A stretch of 42,847 nt of DNA. Origin: Candidatus Peribacteria bacterium. Lineage in GTDB: Bacteria; Patescibacteria; JAEDAM01; Absconditabacterales; Absconditicoccaceae. A program made the translations under genes and the position numbers. Below the pieces are notes generated by a model that did no database searches, was not told where the DNA came from, and saw nothing but the letters and a program-made list of their open reading frames with translations. The DNA lies in the NCBI GenBank assembly GCA_031261265.1, contig JAISKI010000047.1, forward strand, positions 1 to 42,847, given 5' to 3'. How positions within the stretch are numbered: the stretch's first letter is position 1; each line of letters begins with the position of its first letter. This document shows positions 38,429 to 42,847 of this stretch, one piece after another.

Positions 38429-41400
38429 CTATCTAAACATTTTTTCTGCCTTCAAATATTTTGAAATAAGGAGGAGTGCGAGATACTCTGGCTGATCGAG
38501 TGCAGGTTGCACCGTTTCTATGAGAGTATCTAGCACTTCAAAAGGAGGCAGATTTTTTTTATCTTTGGAAACTTTTTTTACAAATGATTGCACTTCTCCA
38601 AAAAGCTGAGTCCCTGACTCTGGAGTAGCTTGCTGAGAAACGCTATCAGCCTCCATTTCCTTTACCAAAAATTCTTGTAATTCTGCTTTTGATGTCTTCT
38701 CTGGCAGAGGAGCGTATCGGTAAGCATTGAGCAGATTGAGGATTCTTTGGTGGTGGTGAGGGGTGATTTGATGCTGTAAAATGGCATTCATTGCATCTTC
38801 CAGATTTCCATTATAGAGCGGTTGCAATAGCTCTTTGAGGGCTTGGGGATCGTCTTTGTACTGCTCCGTGATTTCCGTTAGCTTAGTCAGCTCTTGTAAA
38901 GTCTTTTCTTCCAACTCTTGCAATTGCTTCGTTTGCTCTTCTTCTCTTTCTCTCAGGGAGGCTAACGGCTGGACACTGCTACCATGCGGAGTCCCATCAA
39001 TGAGCACGATCTGATTTCCCTTCTTTCCCGTCGGCACAATGGCAAAACTACATCAATGAGCATTCGCTGTGGTGATTTTCTTTCCACTAGGTAAAAATCA
39101 GACTGCCACCCCCGAAAGGATTCCCACCTGACGGAGCATTGCAGTAGTAATCAGAGCGAAATCCGCACACACTCCCGCCCGTTTCTTCCCAGCAAGTTTT
39201 GGTGCAAGTTCAGGACTTTTAGCCTTTAATTCTTCTATTCTCTCTTCACAGATAAAGAGTCTGTCTTGATTAGACTTTCAGCGTTTTAGTCCGTTTACTT
39301 CCCCATTCTTCATATCATAAAAGGCATGCTCCCTGACATAGGATTCAATCTTTTCCAGTTGGTCCAAAAGGGGCTGATCTTTGAGCTTCGCGAGAAAGAT
39401 ATCCACCTCTCTATCAAAAGACAGAATTTCCTCCTTCCACTCTGGGGCAAAGGATTTTTTGAATGTCTCATACTGTGGAGCATTCACATTTTCCAGACGA
39501 GGAGCAAGAGTCGGCAAGGTCAGAGAATATTTCAGCTGATCAAACGACTGATCCAGATTGACAGCACTAATGCCCAGAGCGTTGGTATATCCTTCCAAAT
39601 GCTCTTCTTTCCCTTTTTTGATCCCCTTGATCCTCTGAGGAATGAGAGTGGCGGAGAGAGACTTTGGCAGGACGGTAGCTCCCTTCTGAGGATGAGGAAT
39701 CGTGATACTCGTCTCTCTCCTAGGTCCTGTCGGAGATGTTGCCAATGGGAGGTCAAGTCTGCTTCGTGCTCCATTATCTGCATTGGCATGACCGAGAATA
39801 TTGGTGATGAGCATTTCAGGAATTTCATCTCTAAGTTCCATGAGTTCTATGGGGTTGCTCCCAGAAGTTTCAGGATTTCCTCCTTCCAAACCTTCCGTTC
39901 CCGTATCTTGAAAATAGTTTCCACCTCCTTCGTCTGATCAGCCTTCTCCATTTCAGCGTCCTCTTTTCTTTTCTTCTTGAAAAATCTCTGGGAAAATTCT
40001 CAAAATAATCTGATCGGCGAGTCTATCAGCATTACGGACCTTAAACGGGGAAATCGTATCAATAAAAAGCTGAGGATAAGTCTTGATCAGTTGGTTGATT
40101 CCTGCCAGATGAGATTTTGCGAGTTTAGCTTTTTCTTTCCAGCTTCCTTTCTTCTTCTCTTCTTCAGCTTTGACGAAAAAGTAGATGAAAATCTTTGTTT
40201 GAAAGGCTTTCAACTCTCCTTGTCTGTCTTTGAGAGGGACACAGAGATTGAGAAAATTCAGCTTCTCCTGTTCCTCAGGAGTTAGCTCGGTAGTGGTAGT
40301 TTTCCCTTCTTTATGATTGATAATGATTTCTCCCTGTCTGGCACAGAAGTGGAGTCCTCATTGATACTCTTTGATGAAGTAGATTTCATCATATTCATCA
40401 TCACGGATGATTCTATTTGTCCCATCAAAAATTTTCCATTTCCCGTTTTTTTCAATACCAAAAACTAAACTATCCCCTACTTTTATAGGATCACTTATGT
40501 TATATCCATCAGGTAAATATCATATACTACCATCTTCATTATATAGAAAATATTTTGGGACACCGCTTAGAAACTGTTTTACCTTGAATACAAACCTGTC
40601 TGCTATCACCTTTTGTGGTCACATAGCTATGGTATCTCCTATTTCATCAAACTCGCGAAAGTATTTGTTCCACTTTAAGTCTCATTTTCACTCTGAGTCT
40701 CTTTTCTGCCAGACTTCTTTTTCTCCGTCTTTTTCCACAATCATCATAATCTCTCCTTTACTGTTCTCTTTGATGTCGTAGATGTTGCTTATTCCCTCAA
40801 TCTCCTTTCTATGTTCACCATCTGTGATGTTGAGCTCCCGTTTATCATGGTAGTATACACAGTATGCTACTTTCCCATCTCCAAATGCTTTCAGTTCTCA
40901 CATTTTATTGAACATTCCAGTAGTGAAGGAATCGCCATCCTCATTAATCCGGTGAACCTGATACTTTCCCGAGCCACTCCAAAGTGTCCTCCGAATAGGT
41001 CAGTATTTTGTTATACTAAAATCATAAATTTCGTCCTCTTGCTCTGTCACTAAAATAGGCTTGTTCCCTTCATAGATATTCCAATTTCAATCCTTACATG
41101 CAATATAATAGAGTTTACCATTGATGTCTTTCATTTTTCCTATACGATCATACTTTCCATAGGTTTCGAATTCTCCATTTTCACCGCTTTCATATTTCAC
41201 AAATCGTTTATCTCAGGCTTTAAAAGTGCTTGCTATTCAATCTTTTACAGAAATTGGAGATGTCGCCTGCATAAGCCCCTCCATGCGTCACTTAGAAGAA
41301 ATAAAATTTTGTTTCCCTCTTTTGTCACCAAAATCAGTATCTCCTGTTTTGATAATAAAATCATCTCCATAAGGAATTGCTTTTCATTGCAAATCCAATC

Positions 41401-42454
41401 ATGAGGTATCTGTCCTTGTCTCCACTTCTCCTTTCCCCTCAGCCCCTTCCGGCATCTTCACCTCATACGCTTTTTTCTCCTCATTCCATACCACCTGCAC
41501 CTCCTCCCCATGAGTACGCTGGAGCATCGCCAAAAGCTCTTCTTTATTGTACTTCTCAGCGAGGGAATTTTTCATATTGAAGGTAAGATTGAGTGGTTTA
41601 TAACGGGCTTCTTCCAGTGCTGGGTCGTTAGGGTCTAGGTCTAAACCATAGCAGAGAACCAACAAACTCTTGTCACTTAAAAATATAGATTCAAGAGAGT
41701 CACCAGGAGCAAGTTCTAGCTTTCTCTTTTTAAGAAGATTTTGTACTGCTTCCTGTTTCTCATAAAATCACTCAGCTTTTTCTCAATCTTTTTGTTCAGG
41801 TTTGATAATTTTGTCATATATATATGCTATTATTTTATCTGTTATATAGTGATTGAGATGGCTTACATTCTCCAGATATTCTTCTCCTAGTCTTTCTCCT
41901 CTGCTTCTGGGATCAACATTTTCTTCTAATTTAAACTGGGTAGTTCTCAGGAGGGGAGTATAGAGTTCATCAATTTGCTCGTAAAAAGGTCGTTTTTTGC
42001 TATGTTCCTTTACCATATCTGCCGCCACAAAAGTATCTGAATTCCCTTTTTTCATCTCCTCTTGATAAAATTTATAGGCTCTCAATAGATCAGAATACAT
42101 CTTACCATTATGAAGTTTATCTTTATGTTTTCAAATGTTATCCATAATTTTCCCCCAGAGTTGAGAATATTTCAGTTGAAGTGGCGGACTACTTAAAAGC
42201 TGCTCATATTGATAGGGTGTATATTGTAATCTTTCACAGAGTTTTAGCCCATCTTCAATATCGTATTCCCGTATTCTCTGCACAAGTATCTCTTGAATAT
42301 TTGACCCCAAACTCTCTCACAGCTTCTGTATTTCCTGAAACAGTTTCTCTTTCTTCTCAGCAAAAACCTTCTCGTCCCAGTCTTGCAACGCGTCTACGAG
42401 TTCATTTTTTTCTGGGTTGTGCTTTGAAGCAGAAGAGAGGATATTTACAGCCAT
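38429..42454 (-). CDS. Large protein with WG-like repeats and transglutaminase-type triad
   Basis: 1341 residues in one frame, reading many UGA codons as Gly; every recoverable fragment keeps the same frame and it ends in UAG. Residues about 1-250 are helical. About 380-740 contain short beta repeats such as NGKLYYIACKDGNWNIYEGN and EKNGKWKIFDGTNRIIRDDE, reminiscent of WG/KWG repeats. About 750-1080 are helical and Pro-rich. The transglutaminase-type core is AGVCADFALITT (Cys1096), TANAHGCSFAIV (His1133) and VLIDGTPHG (Asp1153). The last 180 residues are coiled coil. No signal peptide is evident. It may be a crosslinking or protease-like enzyme; activity and location are inference. It starts at 42454, MAVNILSSASKHNPEK. 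Confidence 0.75.
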
Positions 42455-42626
42455 CCTTCATTACAAAAATAAAACTACCTAAGTATACTCACAATGAGAA
42501 ATTTTGCAAATTTTCTCCCTCTTTTCTCTGGAAATCCCCCTCTACTTATAGGCATGTCACAAACCAAACCTTTGTTCGTTATATTTTCTAAATCAATGCT
42601 TTAATTTATTATATTATATTCAGGTA

Positions 42627-42847
42627 ATGAAAACCCCAACTCTCGTCCTAGCGACTCTCGTAGTGCTGAGTATCGGTGCTACAGTACGGGCTACTATTAG
42701 TTCTACCGCTCATAGACCTTCTGTGACGTATCCTAGTGTGACCTATGGATCTCGATGTGGACCTGCAGGTACAGGTACTACATGGGTGAGTGGTACAGGA
42801 GGAGCTACTACAGGAGTAGAAAGTCTGACTATAGAGCAGACAGAAGT
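42627..42847 (+). CDS. Exported protein, N-terminal part, cut by window edge
   Basis: Seventy-three codons before the window ends. It starts MKTPTLVLATLVVLSIGATV, a signal peptide, then a Ser/Thr/Gly-rich sequence (SSTAHRPSVTYPSVTYGSRC, GTGTTWVSGTGGATTGVESL). AGGTA precedes the ATG, and TATATT lies about 20 bases upstream. No UGA so far. It resembles the start of other exported repeat proteins of this phylum, but no family is recognised. Confidence 0.6.
   Translation, partial: MKTPTLVLATLVVLSIGATVRATISSTAHRPSVTYPSVTYGSRCGPAGTGTTWVSGTGGATTGVESLTIEQTE

Overview
This window reads as chromosomal DNA of a bacterium that translates UGA as glycine (genetic code 25), the hallmark of Candidatus Gracilibacteria (BD1-5) and Absconditabacteria (SR1) in the CPR/Patescibacteria. 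With UGA as a stop, most genes shatter into pieces. With UGA as Gly they rejoin into full-length proteins, and the UGA falls on conserved glycines: the G3 motif of Der, the YGGG loop of TrmD, the Nudix box, the DGxQR motif of a DUF262 protein. True stops are UAA and UAG. The DNA is AT-rich, classical Shine-Dalgarno sites are rare, and the one tRNA gene lacks an encoded CCA. All coordinates below use code 25.

Layout. 1-4523 (minus): housekeeping run HAD phosphatase, DUF1015, trmD, nusA, der (cut by the window edge). 4786-5451 (plus): HD-domain protein, converging on a lone RibD C-terminal-type reductase (5501-6220) and a DUF4153-like membrane protein (6269-8005). 8287-11841 (minus): 1184-residue exported surface protein with a Gly-rich linker and SLH-like repeats, behind a structured leader. 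12154-15072 (minus): defence cassette of a C5 cytosine methyltransferase, a DUF262 protein and a HEPN RNase-like protein. A broken rhuM gene, a REP-associated tyrosine transposase (RAYT) and a pair of REP hairpins follow (15443-17140). 17163-19568: PcrA/UvrD helicase carrying an in-frame palindromic insert. 19738-24420 (plus): helical-repeat protein, Nudix hydrolase, HPF-like protein, greA, pheS, lemA, DUF6434. 24447-27651 (minus): HMA-SafE-cupredoxin metal protein, poly-gamma-glutamate hydrolase-like protein and a PriA that has lost its ATPase half. 27751-29344 (plus): three paralogous lipoproteins. Then adk (plus), tRNA-Leu(CAG), two tandem metallophosphoesterases, an ACT protein, an FkbM methyltransferase, an unknown membrane protein, trpS and a small basic protein (30172-36517, minus). 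36684-42847: a Pro-rich membrane protein, a MITE with 65-bp inverted repeats and a transposase relic, an FKBP-like lipoprotein, a 1341-residue protein with WG-like repeats and a transglutaminase-type triad, and the start of an exported protein.

The most notable points are the methyltransferase/DUF262/HEPN cassette, the RAYT/REP/MITE family including copies inside protein-coding sequence, the degenerate PriA, the five-copy lipoprotein domain, and the very uneven use of UGA between neighbouring genes.
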